From: Anaerolineae bacterium
GTDB lineage: Bacteria; Chloroflexota; Anaerolineae; Anaerolineales; Anaerolineaceae
Length of the DNA: 64,000 bases
Assembly: GCA_013178295.1 (NCBI GenBank)
Contig: JABLWW010000002.1
Span: 248,001 to 312,000 of the forward strand
Direction: 5' to 3'
Shown here: piece after piece, positions 52,542 through 61,651 of the stretch
Numbering within the stretch: the stretch's first letter is position 1
Layout of the letters: each line of letters begins with the position of its first letter
Position numbers and translations under genes: made by a program
The notes under the pieces: generated by a model
Told to the model about the DNA's origin: nothing
The model's database searches: none
Seen by the model: the letters and a program-made list of their open reading frames with translations, nothing else

Positions 52542-53495
52542 ATGAGCAAACAGCGATTAATCATTGATACCGATACAGGTGTGGACGACGCAATCGCCCT
52601 GATGATGGCTTTGTGTTCACCGAATGTAGAAGTTGCGGCAATCACTACGGTGGCAGGCAACATTGACAATGGGCATGTGAAGCGGAATGTGTGCTATGTC
52701 CTGGATGTTTTGCAAAAGGACGTTGCTGTTTTTGGAGGGGCTGAGGGCCCTTTGTTTGGCGCTCATACACCTTTGCCGGGGCTGATGGGTGAAGATGGGC
52801 TGGGGAATGTTACATTAAGCTTGCCTTCTCCTGCCCACACGGTTCAGGATGAGCATGCGGTGCTGGCGTTGCTGCGGATGGTAAAGGAGGAGGCAAGAAG
52901 GGGGGACTTCACGCTGGTGGCACTTGGACCACTGACCAATCTGGCAATGGCAGTACGTCTGGACGCCTCTTTTGTGAACAATGTCTCGCGCTTGGTGATC
53001 ATGGGTGGGGCGGTTGAGGCGAAAGGGAATACAACACCTGCGGTTGAGTTTAATTTTTTTGCCGATCCGGAAGCAGCCAGCATTGTGCTTTCGGCAGGTT
53101 TTGCGAATGTGTGGATATTGCCCTGGGAGGTGTCTGTCAGGCATGCGCTGGCATGGGGGGCTTTTGATGATCTGGCGGCGTTGCAAACCGATAAATCAGC
53201 ATTCTTCACTAAAATAACGTCTATCACCAGAACCCGGCTTCAGAAGGACTTTGGCTTTTGGGGTATGCCATTGCCTGACCCATCTGCTATGCTGGTGGCT
53301 ATTGAAGCGGGAGCGGTGCGTCAGGAGTGCTATGTGCCGGTTTTTGTCGAAACCTGTGGTCGCTTTGGAAGGGGGATGATGGTGGTGGACTGGCAACAGC
53401 AGGTGGGCATGAAGCCCAATGCGCATGTTGTTACAGAGATTGATAGTGAGCAGTTGTTGCGCTCTATTCGCAACAGTCTGTTAGAGGGGAGTTGA
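52542..53495 (+). CDS. inosine-uridine-preferring nucleoside hydrolase, paralogue 1
   Basis: ATG 52542 gives 317 residues; TTG 52533 is a weak alternative. The calcium-binding DTDTGVDD is intact near the N-terminus, TTVAGNIDN and LGPLTNLAMA are family motifs, and EFNFFADPEAA is the substrate loop. It splits ribonucleosides into base and ribose. It is the first gene of the operon, ahead of the importer. It may act on nucleosides that the system brings in, since no export signal is seen. Base preference cannot be read. Confidence 0.9.
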   Translation: MSKQRLIIDTDTGVDDAIALMMALCSPNVEVAAITTVAGNIDNGHVKRNVCYVLDVLQKDVAVFGGAEGPLFGAHTPLPGLMGEDGLGNVTLSLPSPAHTVQDEHAVLALLRMVKEEARRGDFTLVALGPLTNLAMAVRLDASFVNNVSRLVIMGGAVEAKGNTTPAVEFNFFADPEAASIVLSAGFANVWILPWEVSVRHALAWGAFDDLAALQTDKSAFFTKITSITRTRLQKDFGFWGMPLPDPSAMLVAIEAGAVRQECYVPVFVETCGRFGRGMMVVDWQQQVGMKPNAHVVTEIDSEQLLRSIRNSLLEGS

Positions 53496-53577
53496 TAGAA
53501 AGGAGGTGATTGCAGAGGTAATAGATTCTCGATTCTAGTTTTTACAAAAAAATTTCACAAACTCTTGGAGGAGGCTT

Positions 53578-54645
53578 ATGAAAAACAAATTGTTTCTGGT
53601 GATAGGGTTTATTTTGACCCTGAGTATGATTCTGGTTTCATGCCAACCTGCAGCTCCCGCGGCTACTACTGCTCCTGCTGCACCTGCGGAAGAGAAGCCT
53701 GCAGCGGTGAAAGTTGTCAACCTGATCAACGGCGTTCTGGGAGATAAGTCGTTCTTTGATTCGGCGGACCGCGGTGTTACCAAAGCTAAGAACGAATTTG
53801 GTCTGGAGGTCAAGACCATCGAGGCAGGCATTGACCCGGCAAAATGGCAGCCTGCCCTTGAAGATGCTGCAGCGAACGAGGAATATGACATTTTGATTTG
53901 CGGCACATATCAGATGTCTGAGTTCCTGGAAATGGTAGCCCCGAAATACCCGAACAAAAAGTTCATCATTTATGACGTCTCTGTCAATTACGATAAGTGT
54001 GATTGCAAGAATGTGTATTCGGTACTATACAAGCAGAATGAGGGCTCTTATCTGGCGGGTTACTATGCTGGTTTGATGACCAAGACGGGTATCATCGGTG
54101 CCGTTGGTGGTCAGGATATTCCCGTGATCAATGATTTTATTGTGGGGTACAAGCAGGGCGCCAAAGATGCGCGTGCCGATACACAGGTTATCGTGCAATA
54201 TGCTGGCGGTTGGAACGATCCGGCAAAGGGCAAAGAACTGGCTCTGGCGATGTATCAGCAGGGAGCGGATATTGTCTTCCAGGTGGCTGGCGGCACTGGG
54301 GTTGGTGTATTCCAGGCTGCACAGGAAGTGGGCAAATATGCCATTGGTGTGGATTCGGACCAGGCTACAATTATTGCTGAGACCAATCCTGAACAGGCAA
54401 AAGTTATTTTGACATCTATGATGAAGAATGTGGATAACAGCCTGTATCGTGCTTTGAAGCTGGATAGGGAAGGCAAATTGCCTTATGGCAAGGCTGAGGC
54501 GCTGGGCGTCGCAGAGGGCGGGGTTGGCCTGGCACGCAACAAGTACTATGATGAGGCGACACCAGCGGATGTAAAGGCAAAGATTGACCAAGTCGAGAAA
54601 GACCTGCTGGAAGGCAAAATTACGGTTGAGACAGTGTTCAAGTAA
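53578..54645 (+). CDS. BMP-family nucleoside-binding lipoprotein
   Basis: A 355-residue substrate-binding protein with lipobox LVSC (Cys22) and an Ala/Pro-rich linker. The BMP-domain pattern follows: LINGVLGDKSFFDSADRGV, LEDAAANEEYDILICGTYQM, GSYLAGYYAGLMTKTGIIGAVGGQ and FQVAGGTGVGVFQAAQEVGKYAIGVDSDQ. BMP proteins such as PnrA and BmpD bind purine nucleosides for ABC uptake. TTGGAGGAGG precedes ATG 53578. A strong hairpin follows the gene (54667-54695). With the ATPase and two permeases it forms a full importer. Confidence 0.93.
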   Translation: MKNKLFLVIGFILTLSMILVSCQPAAPAATTAPAAPAEEKPAAVKVVNLINGVLGDKSFFDSADRGVTKAKNEFGLEVKTIEAGIDPAKWQPALEDAAANEEYDILICGTYQMSEFLEMVAPKYPNKKFIIYDVSVNYDKCDCKNVYSVLYKQNEGSYLAGYYAGLMTKTGIIGAVGGQDIPVINDFIVGYKQGAKDARADTQVIVQYAGGWNDPAKGKELALAMYQQGADIVFQVAGGTGVGVFQAAQEVGKYAIGVDSDQATIIAETNPEQAKVILTSMMKNVDNSLYRALKLDREGKLPYGKAEALGVAEGGVGLARNKYYDEATPADVKAKIDQVEKDLLEGKITVETVFK

Positions 54646-54666
54646 ACCGCGTGCACATCTTTGAAC

Positions 54667-54695
54667 TAGACAGGGGCTATCAAGGCCCCTGTCTA
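54667..54695 (+). promoter_or_regulatory. 11-bp perfect hairpin between binding-protein and ABC ATPase genes
   Basis: Arm 54667-54677 pairs perfectly with 54685-54695 around a 7-nt loop. No T-run follows, so it is more likely an mRNA-stabilising or partial-stop element than a full terminator. It would let the binding protein be made in excess over the transporter, as is common in such operons. Confidence 0.65.
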
Positions 54696-54716
54696 TGATA
54701 TATACCAGGAGGCGGT

Positions 54717-56261
54717 ATGACGGCATTAATAGAGATGCGCGATATCGTTAAGGTGTACCCGAATGGCGTGGTAGCAAATGACAGGGTGAATTTTTCCATT
54801 GAGCGCGGCGAAATACATGCGCTGGTGGGAGAAAATGGCGCTGGCAAGACAACTTTGATGAAAATCTTGTATGGTATGGAGCAACCCACATCAGGGCAGA
54901 TTTTTTTAGATGGCAAGGCGCAACATTTTCGCTCGTCTCATGATGCCATTGCCGCTGGCATTGGGATGGTGCATCAGAATTTTATGCTGGTGCCTTCATT
55001 CACTGTGGCGGAAAATGTGGTGCTGGGACAGGAACCAACGCGTAGAGGCTTTATCGAGGCAAAGCGAGCGACCGAGATTACTGAGCAATTGGCACAGCAG
55101 TATGGGTTGCGTGTGGAAGCGGATGCAATTGTAGATTCCATCAACGTGGGGATGCGCCAACGGGTTGAAATTCTCAAGACGTTGTATCGCGGCGCGCAGA
55201 TCCTTATTTTGGATGAACCGACAGCTGTTTTAACGCCCCAGGAAACGCAAGAGCTTTTCAATGCGGTTCATGCGCTTGTTCAGCAGGGGAAGACGGTTAT
55301 CTTTATCACGCATAAGTTGCGCGAGGTGAAGGAAATCTCCGATCGGGTATCTGTCATGCGCGGAGGCAAGATGATGGGCACTTTGCCCACAGTGGAGGCA
55401 ACCAGGGAAGGGCTGGCGCGGATGATGGTGGGCAGGGATGTTTTTCTGACCGTTAATAAGCCGCCATGCAAGCGGGGTAAAAGGGTCATGGAGGTCAGAG
55501 ATCTGTCTTATATCACTGAGACCGGTCGTACAATGCTGCATAAGGTGTCATTCAATATTTATGCAGGCGAGATCCTAGGAATTGCTGGCGTAGAGGGAAA
55601 CGGTCAGACAGAACTTGTTGAGGTATTGACTGGCTTACGATCCGCTGCCAGCGGGGAGGCGCGGATAGGCGGTAAGGTGGTTACTAATCGAACGCCACGA
55701 GAGGTGCGCATGGCAAGTGTGGCGCATATCCCTGAAGACCGGCTGACCAATGGGCTGGCTTTGACTGCTTCGATTGACGAGAACTTGATTGTGGATCGGT
55801 ACTTTTTGCCGCCCTATCGAAAAGGTTTGGTGATTGATTATAAACAGGTGGAAAGCATGGGGAGGGAGCTAATCAAGAAGTTTGACATTCGCACGCCCAC
55901 TGGTAAGCTTCCAGTTAATTCCCTTTCAGGTGGTAATATGCAGAAGGTTATCGTCGCGCGAGAGTTCTCATCTTCCCCTGAACTGCTCATTGCTGCGCAG
56001 CCAACGCGTGGTATTGATGTTGGGGCGACCGAGTTTATTCGCGACCAGCTGGTGCAAAAACGGACAGAGGGTACTGCAATTCTGCTTGTCTCGGCTGATC
56101 TTGCAGAAGTGATGAGCCTGTCGGACCGTATTATTGTCCTTTATGAAGGGGAAATTACGGGAGTTTTCCCAGATGCTTCCAAAGTATCTGAGGAAGAAAT
56201 TGGATTATACATGCTTGGATTGAGACGGCAAACACGCGAAGAAATGGAGGCGTATCTGTAA
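54717..56261 (+). CDS. ABC transporter ATPase, tandem-domain sugar/nucleoside type
   Basis: A 514-residue double ABC protein. Domain 1 has Walker A GENGAGKTTL, a signature-place VGMRQRVEI and Walker B LILDEPTAVL, and should hydrolyse ATP. Domain 2 has GVEGNGQTEL (Lys replaced by Gln), LSGGNMQKV and a Walker B place reading LLIAAQPTRG without the DE pair. Such asymmetry is usual in the RbsA/BMP-transporter class. It pairs with the permeases at 56263 and 57401. CAGGAGGCGG lies ahead of ATG 54717. It sits after the hairpin, so its level may be lower than that of the binding protein. Confidence 0.92.
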   Translation: MTALIEMRDIVKVYPNGVVANDRVNFSIERGEIHALVGENGAGKTTLMKILYGMEQPTSGQIFLDGKAQHFRSSHDAIAAGIGMVHQNFMLVPSFTVAENVVLGQEPTRRGFIEAKRATEITEQLAQQYGLRVEADAIVDSINVGMRQRVEILKTLYRGAQILILDEPTAVLTPQETQELFNAVHALVQQGKTVIFITHKLREVKEISDRVSVMRGGKMMGTLPTVEATREGLARMMVGRDVFLTVNKPPCKRGKRVMEVRDLSYITETGRTMLHKVSFNIYAGEILGIAGVEGNGQTELVEVLTGLRSAASGEARIGGKVVTNRTPREVRMASVAHIPEDRLTNGLALTASIDENLIVDRYFLPPYRKGLVIDYKQVESMGRELIKKFDIRTPTGKLPVNSLSGGNMQKVIVAREFSSSPELLIAAQPTRGIDVGATEFIRDQLVQKRTEGTAILLVSADLAEVMSLSDRIIVLYEGEITGVFPDASKVSEEEIGLYMLGLRRQTREEMEAYL

Positions 56262-56262
56262 C

Positions 56263-57411
56263 ATGTCAACTATACGGAAAATCCTTGCCATTCGTGCTGT
56301 TCGTGAGTTTCTTCGCATCTTTCTAGCGGTTTTTGCTGCTCTTGTGTTGGGTTTTCTGATTACGTTGGCGGTCTCGAAACAACCAATAGAAGCATATAAA
56401 GCTTTCTTGCTTGGTCCTGTTTCGCGATTTAACCGTTTTGGTGATTGGATCGAGGAGTCCATTACGCTGATATTGCTGGGGCTGGCGGTTTCACTGGCGT
56501 TCCGTGCCAAACAGTTCAGTCTGGGTCAGGATGGGCAGATGTTGATGGGGGCTTTGGTTTCGGGGTCTATTGCGCTGTTTGTTCCTTTGCCGTTTCTGCT
56601 GCGTGTCCCGCTGGCGCTCCTGGCGGCCATGCTGGTTGGGTTTATCTGGGGATATATCCCGGGCTATCTCAAAGCGCATCTCGATGCAAATGAGATTGTG
56701 TCAACGTTGATGCTGAATACTATTGCGCTGAAGATTTATGATTATTTCTTGATCTTCTGGATAAAGCCCCCGGGCGCAGGCTACAATGCTTCGGACTTTT
56801 TCCCGGTAGAGGGCAAATTGCCAACGTTTCTGCCTGCCTTGCCTTTTATTGCTGATCTTCAGAAAAGGTTTGCCGACCATACCAATATCACCATCATGTT
56901 GTATTTGATGATTATTGCGATTGTGGTTGCATTTTTCCTGATGTTCCGCACGCCATTTGGCTATGAGCTGCGTACGGTGGGCGCAAATATCAAATTTGCC
57001 CGCTATGGCGGTATTGACACGAAAAAAACCATAATTCTCGTTTTTGCCGTGAGTGGCATCTTCGCTGGGCTGGCGGGTGCGCACCTGGCAATGGGGATAC
57101 ATACGAAACTGATTGCCAATATCACAGTTGGACTGGGGTTTGAGGGCATTGTGGTGGCAATTATGGCACGCAATAACCCGCTTTTTGTGCCAATTGCGGG
57201 ATTGGCGTATGGTTATCTGCGCGCTGGGGCGGATGTGATGGAGCGCGCTTCGGATGTGTCGCGCGAGATGGTTTTGGTGATTCAGGCGATTATCATCCTT
57301 CTTGTAACTGCGGAACGCATTCTGCCGATGGTGCAGCAAGTCATTACAGCCCGCCGCCAGGCTGCTGCTGGTGCGGCGGAGATGACGGAGGGAGAGAACA
57401 ATGTCGTTTGA
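56263..57411 (+). CDS. nucleoside ABC transporter permease 1
   Basis: A 382-residue protein with about nine membrane segments of the BPD-2/RbsC-like permease family. SITLILLGLAVSLAFRAKQFSLGQDGQMLMGAL is the typical loop, and ANEIVSTLMLNTIAL is the coupling segment. The FTVGANI-like element reads LRTVGANIKFARYGGI. It is the larger of the two permeases (YufP-like) and forms the channel with the gene at 57401, with which it overlaps by 11 bp. It starts one base after the ATPase stop. Confidence 0.92.
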   Translation: MSTIRKILAIRAVREFLRIFLAVFAALVLGFLITLAVSKQPIEAYKAFLLGPVSRFNRFGDWIEESITLILLGLAVSLAFRAKQFSLGQDGQMLMGALVSGSIALFVPLPFLLRVPLALLAAMLVGFIWGYIPGYLKAHLDANEIVSTLMLNTIALKIYDYFLIFWIKPPGAGYNASDFFPVEGKLPTFLPALPFIADLQKRFADHTNITIMLYLMIIAIVVAFFLMFRTPFGYELRTVGANIKFARYGGIDTKKTIILVFAVSGIFAGLAGAHLAMGIHTKLIANITVGLGFEGIVVAIMARNNPLFVPIAGLAYGYLRAGADVMERASDVSREMVLVIQAIIILLVTAERILPMVQQVITARRQAAAGAAEMTEGENNVV

Positions 57412-58381
57412 TCATATCCTCAAAGCTATTTTTAGTGCGCTGTTTCTGGCAAATATTCTTAGAATCAGCACTCCGCTCATTTTGCCTGCCTTGGGTGGTT
57501 TGGTCACCGATCTTGCTGGCGCTACCAATATTGCGTTGGAAGGTATTATGTTGGTGGCGGCTTTCACAGGTGTGGTGGTTTCAGCTTATACCAAAAGTGT
57601 GACAGCAGGCATCTTGTGCGGCATATTATCGGGGGTGCTTATTTCCGCTCTACTGGCGTATTTTTATCTGTATCTCAAAACAGATGTTTTCCTGGCGGGA
57701 ATTGCCATCAATATTATGGCGACGGGCGGCACGATTTTCCTGCTGTACATTCTTACTGGCGATAAGGGGAACTCCTCTAAACTTGCCAGCGGTATGGCGC
57801 CCATTGTGCATATTCCCCTGATCAAAGATATTCCGTTTTTGGGTACAGTGCTGAGTGGGCATAACATTTTTACATACGCGGCTTTTTTGCTCACCTGGCT
57901 GGTGGCAATCTTTCTATACCGCACGCCTCTTGGAACGCATTTGCGCGCTGCTGGTGAGAATCCCGAGGCGGCTGCAACGCTTGGTATTGATGTTAAACAA
58001 ACCCAACTAATCGCTTTTTTGATGAGCGGTTTCTTGGCATCTTTGGGTGGTTTGAATCTGTCTATGGCGTATTTAACCCTCTTCCAGCGTGAGATGACGG
58101 CTGGAAGAGGGTTTATTGCGCTGGCTGCTGTTTATCTTGGCGGGAGAAAACCGTGGGGTACGTTGATTGCAGCGATGATTTTTGGCTTTGCTGACGCGCT
58201 TTCCAATCAGCTGGCTTCGCTAGAGATTCCCTCCCAACTGGTGCAAAGTATCCCGTATGTGGTAACGATCATTGCGCTGGTGGTATATGCGCTGCAGAAG
58301 CGTGCGCAGCTGATCGAACGGACACGCCGTTTTCAGGAGCGCGAGCTTGCCAAGAGCGGAGGCGGCGCTACAGGGAGCTAG
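57401..58381 (+). CDS. nucleoside ABC transporter permease 2
   Basis: A 326-residue YufQ-like permease with about nine membrane segments. TPLILPALGGLVTDLAGATNIALEGIML is the family N-terminal segment, and LGTHLRAAGENPEAAATLGIDV is the coupling element. AYLTLFQREMTAGRGFIALAAVYLG is the highly conserved C-terminal region. It pairs with permease 1. GGAGGGAG lies just before ATG 57401. The amidohydrolase gene follows after 13 bp. Confidence 0.92.
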   Translation: MSFDHILKAIFSALFLANILRISTPLILPALGGLVTDLAGATNIALEGIMLVAAFTGVVVSAYTKSVTAGILCGILSGVLISALLAYFYLYLKTDVFLAGIAINIMATGGTIFLLYILTGDKGNSSKLASGMAPIVHIPLIKDIPFLGTVLSGHNIFTYAAFLLTWLVAIFLYRTPLGTHLRAAGENPEAAATLGIDVKQTQLIAFLMSGFLASLGGLNLSMAYLTLFQREMTAGRGFIALAAVYLGGRKPWGTLIAAMIFGFADALSNQLASLEIPSQLVQSIPYVVTIIALVVYALQKRAQLIERTRRFQERELAKSGGGATGS

Positions 58382-58394
58382 GTGAGGGAGCGAT

Positions 58395-59723
58395 ATGATG
58401 GCACTGTTGGTTCGTGATTGTGATGTTTTGCGTATAGAAGATGGGAAGACGCAGGTAGATTTTCATCGAAACATTCTTATTAAAGATAACCGCATTGAGA
58501 GTGTTTTGCCAGCAGATGAGACGAACTTTGATTTTCAGGGCGAGGTGATTGAAGCCTCGGGATTGCTGGCTATCCCAGGTTTGATTAACACCCATGCACA
58601 TGTACCGATGGTGTTGTTTCGTGGTCTGGCGGAGGATGTCCCGATTGAAGCCTGGTTCAATGATTATATCTGGCCCTTGGAGTCGAACCTGGTTGCTGAG
58701 GATGTGTACTGGGGGGCGATGCTGGGGATTGCGGAGATGATCGAGGGCGGGATTACATGTTTTGCTGACCACTATTTTTACATGGATGAGGTGGCTAAAG
58801 CGGTTGATGAGTCGGGGATTCGCGCCAATCTGGCGTGGGGGTTTTTTGAGCATGAGGGCGTGCAAAAGCTGGACACTGTCTGTGATTTTGTCCGCCGCTG
58901 GCAAGGTGGTGCCAATGGTCGCATCACTACCTGGCTGGGGCCACATGCGCCCTACACCTGTGGTCCAGAGTTCTTAAAGCTGTGTGCTGCCAGGGCAAAA
59001 GAGCTCAATGTGGGCATTCATATTCACGTCTCAGAAACGGCACAGCAGGTGGAATTAAGCCTGAAACAGTATCAGAAGACCCCTGTGGCACTGCTGGCGG
59101 ACAGTGGAGTGCTGGAAGTGCCCTGCATTTTTGGGCATTGTCTATACCCGCAGCCGGAGGATGTGGAGTTATTGCGTTCATCTCAGGTAGGAGTTGCCCA
59201 TGCGCCAAAGACTTATCTGAAGCTGGCAATGGGGAATGTCAATCTGGAAATGTTCTTGCAGGCAGGGATTCCTGTGGGGCTGGCAACAGATGGAGTGGTT
59301 AGCAGCAATACGCTGGATATCCTTGAACAGATGCGTCTGATGGCGTTGGCGCAAAAGGATTTGAGCCGCGATTCGACCCAGTTCCCCTTGGGTAAGGTGC
59401 TGGGAATTGCGTTTGCGGGTAGCGCCAGGGTGCTGCGGATGGACAAAGAGCTTGGTGAAATTTTGCCGGGCAGGTTGGCTGATATTGTGCTTGTGAGGCA
59501 AGATGGGGCACACTGCTTTCCGCGTTATGATCCGGCAGCCACGCTGGTATATTCCAACCGTGCTTCGGATGTGGTCACGGTGATTTGTGATGGCAGGGTT
59601 CTGATGCGCGATCACAGGCTTTTGACCATTGACAAGGCATTGGTGAAAAAACAAGTTGCACAACGGCTGGAACGGTTAAGCCGCAGGTCGCCGGGCGTGC
59701 GCATTGCGACATATCCAACATAG
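58395..59723 (+). CDS. amidohydrolase, adenosine/MTA/SAH deaminase-like
   Basis: A 442-residue metal-dependent hydrolase. The metal ligands HAHVP, HIHVSE and FGHCLYP, and the ATDGVVSSNTLD Asp motif, are in place. LFRGLAEDVPIEAWFNDYIWPLE matches the MTA/SAH-deaminase and TRZ/ATZ group. The usual HCPTSNMKLASG segment reads HAPKTYLKLAMG, so the substrate may differ from the standard one. In this operon, deamination of an imported purine nucleoside (for example adenosine to inosine) is the natural role. GAGGGAG precedes ATG 58395. Confidence 0.85.
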   Translation: MMALLVRDCDVLRIEDGKTQVDFHRNILIKDNRIESVLPADETNFDFQGEVIEASGLLAIPGLINTHAHVPMVLFRGLAEDVPIEAWFNDYIWPLESNLVAEDVYWGAMLGIAEMIEGGITCFADHYFYMDEVAKAVDESGIRANLAWGFFEHEGVQKLDTVCDFVRRWQGGANGRITTWLGPHAPYTCGPEFLKLCAARAKELNVGIHIHVSETAQQVELSLKQYQKTPVALLADSGVLEVPCIFGHCLYPQPEDVELLRSSQVGVAHAPKTYLKLAMGNVNLEMFLQAGIPVGLATDGVVSSNTLDILEQMRLMALAQKDLSRDSTQFPLGKVLGIAFAGSARVLRMDKELGEILPGRLADIVLVRQDGAHCFPRYDPAATLVYSNRASDVVTVICDGRVLMRDHRLLTIDKALVKKQVAQRLERLSRRSPGVRIATYPT

Positions 59724-59725
59724 GG

Positions 59726-60700
59726 TTGCCGGTGTCCGCTTTTCGAGTTGTTTCGGTAGGCGATCTTGTTGCGGATATTGTCATTCGCATTCCGCGTTTG
59801 CCGGTAGAGGCTGATTGCCATCAGTTGGTAGAAGGTAGCTCACAGATTGAGCCTGGGGGAGCCGGTAATTTTTTGATCGCTGGCGCGCGTTTGGGAATGG
59901 ATATAAGCGCTCTGGGAGTAATGGGCGATGACGCCTTTGGCAAGCGTATTCTGGAAATCCTGGCGGCAGAAAAGGTCAGGGTTGACCTGGTTGAACTTCA
60001 GTCCGAGGGCACAACGACGTTGGTCTATGTCCTGATTGATCGAGCGGGTGGACATGTCTTTCTGGGCGAGCACGGCGTTGGTCCGACGGTAGCCTTTTCG
60101 GATGCCTGGAAGCGGCGGATTGACAGGGCAGATGCAGTACAGACCTGGGGGTATGCGTTTCAGGAGGAACGGCTTTTCCCCATCATGATGGATGTCATGA
60201 AATACGCGCGTGCAAAAGGGCGTAAGTTGTTCTTTGACCCAGGACCGCATTTGTACAGTATGCCTTTTGATCAGCGTATTGAGATTTTGAGGCAATGTCA
60301 GATTCTATTGCTGACCGAAGAAGAAATAGAGCAATTCAAAGTTGGTGCAAGGGGTGCAAGCGCAGGGCGGGAATTGCTTGAATATGGCCCGCAGCTGGTT
60401 TGTGTGAAACAAGGGGCGCGGGGTTGTGTGGTTTACACTCAAGATGAGACAGTGAGTCACCCTGGTTACCCTGTGAATATGGTGGATACGACTGCGGCGG
60501 GCGATTCGTTTGCTGCGGCGTTTATCTTTGCCTATTTGAATAAGTGGGGGCTGGCGTCTGTGGCTGCTTATGCCAATGCAATGGGAGCGGCAAAAGTGCG
60601 TAAGCTTGGTTCTGGTCGCCAGGTGCCGACTTTGGGGGAGGTTGAGCAGGTGTTAAAGGAGTTTGGTGTGGTGTGTGGTGTTTCAAGAAGAGAGGGATGA
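59726..60700 (+). CDS. PfkB-family carbohydrate or nucleoside kinase 1
   Basis: The 324-residue frame begins at TTG 59726; GTG 59732 is equally possible. GGAGNFLIAGARLG is the first PfkB signature, and the second reads DTTAAGDSFAAAF, with the catalytic Asp retained. It should phosphorylate ribose (ribokinase-like) or a nucleoside with ATP. Its place after the deaminase and before two nucleoside hydrolases suggests ribose made by them. It ends 1 bp before the next start. Confidence 0.88.
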   Translation: MPVSAFRVVSVGDLVADIVIRIPRLPVEADCHQLVEGSSQIEPGGAGNFLIAGARLGMDISALGVMGDDAFGKRILEILAAEKVRVDLVELQSEGTTTLVYVLIDRAGGHVFLGEHGVGPTVAFSDAWKRRIDRADAVQTWGYAFQEERLFPIMMDVMKYARAKGRKLFFDPGPHLYSMPFDQRIEILRQCQILLLTEEEIEQFKVGARGASAGRELLEYGPQLVCVKQGARGCVVYTQDETVSHPGYPVNMVDTTAAGDSFAAAFIFAYLNKWGLASVAAYANAMGAAKVRKLGSGRQVPTLGEVEQVLKEFGVVCGVSRREG

Positions 60701-60701
60701 T

Positions 60702-61634
60702 ATGGCGAGAAAACTGATTATTGACACAGATCCGGGTATTGATGATTGCATGGCAATTTTGCTGGCTCTGCGTTCGCCCGAGTTGGAAGTGGTAGGATTG
60801 ACAACGGTTTTTGGAAATACCACGGGTGAGAAGACGGCTCTCAACGCCTTGCGCATTTTAGAGACGGTTGGCGCTGGTCATATACCGGTGGCGCGCGGCT
60901 GTGATGTGCCGTTGGTTGTTCCAATATCCAGGCTGGGAACGCATGTTCATGGGGAGGATGGATTGGGAAATACCAACCCTCCGCTCCCCAAAGGGAAATG
61001 GTTGGACATCCCTGCCGCCCAGTTTATCGTTGACACAGTTTTGGCAAACCCGGGCGAAATTACCCTGGCGCCGATTGGCCCTTTGACAAATATTGCACTG
61101 GCTTTGCGGCTTGAACCGCGCATTGCAGAGCTTGTCAGCGAGGTGGTTATCATGGGTGGGGCTGCGACGGTGCCGGGAAACGCTTCGCCAGTGGCAGAGG
61201 CGAATATCTGGCATGATCCTCACGCGGCTTCGATTGTCTTTGGCGCGGGCTGGAAATTGACCATGGTTGGTCTGGATGTTACCACACGCGTGATTCAAAA
61301 GAGAACTTATCTTGAGGAGTTGTGTAGCGCTGGTAATCAGGCGACCAATTTACTAAAAGAGATTTTGCCCTGTTATCAGCGGTACTTTGATGAAAATTAT
61401 GGATACGGAGGTAATATTCATACGCATGATCCATCGGTGATAGCGTATCTGATAGATCCCCGTTTGTTTCGGACAGAATCCTGGCCGATATTTGTCGAAA
61501 CAGAAGGGCATTGTGCTGGACAGACAGTGCCCGATTACCGCCACGTGTGGGGGCAATTACCGTGTGTCAATGTCTGTTTAGGTGTAGATGCACCTGGTGT
61601 ACTGGAACTGATCAAAACGCGTTTGATGCGCTAG
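60702..61634 (+). CDS. inosine-uridine-preferring nucleoside hydrolase, paralogue 2
   Basis: ATG 60702 with AGAGAGGG upstream gives 310 residues; the frame to 60663 overlaps the kinase and is rejected. The N-terminal DTDPGIDD is the classical calcium site. TTVFGNTTGEKTA, APIGPLTNIALAL and EANIWHDPHAA are family motifs. It hydrolyses the N-glycosidic bond of ribonucleosides. It is the most canonical of the three paralogues in this operon. Confidence 0.93.
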   Translation: MARKLIIDTDPGIDDCMAILLALRSPELEVVGLTTVFGNTTGEKTALNALRILETVGAGHIPVARGCDVPLVVPISRLGTHVHGEDGLGNTNPPLPKGKWLDIPAAQFIVDTVLANPGEITLAPIGPLTNIALALRLEPRIAELVSEVVIMGGAATVPGNASPVAEANIWHDPHAASIVFGAGWKLTMVGLDVTTRVIQKRTYLEELCSAGNQATNLLKEILPCYQRYFDENYGYGGNIHTHDPSVIAYLIDPRLFRTESWPIFVETEGHCAGQTVPDYRHVWGQLPCVNVCLGVDAPGVLELIKTRLMR

Positions 61635-61651
61635 GATGAAAAGAGGAACGT

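Noticed and set aside
55570-56020. Degenerate second ATP-binding domain in the nucleoside ABC ATPase as an anomaly
   Set aside because: Loss of catalytic residues in the second domain is usual for this tandem-domain transporter class.
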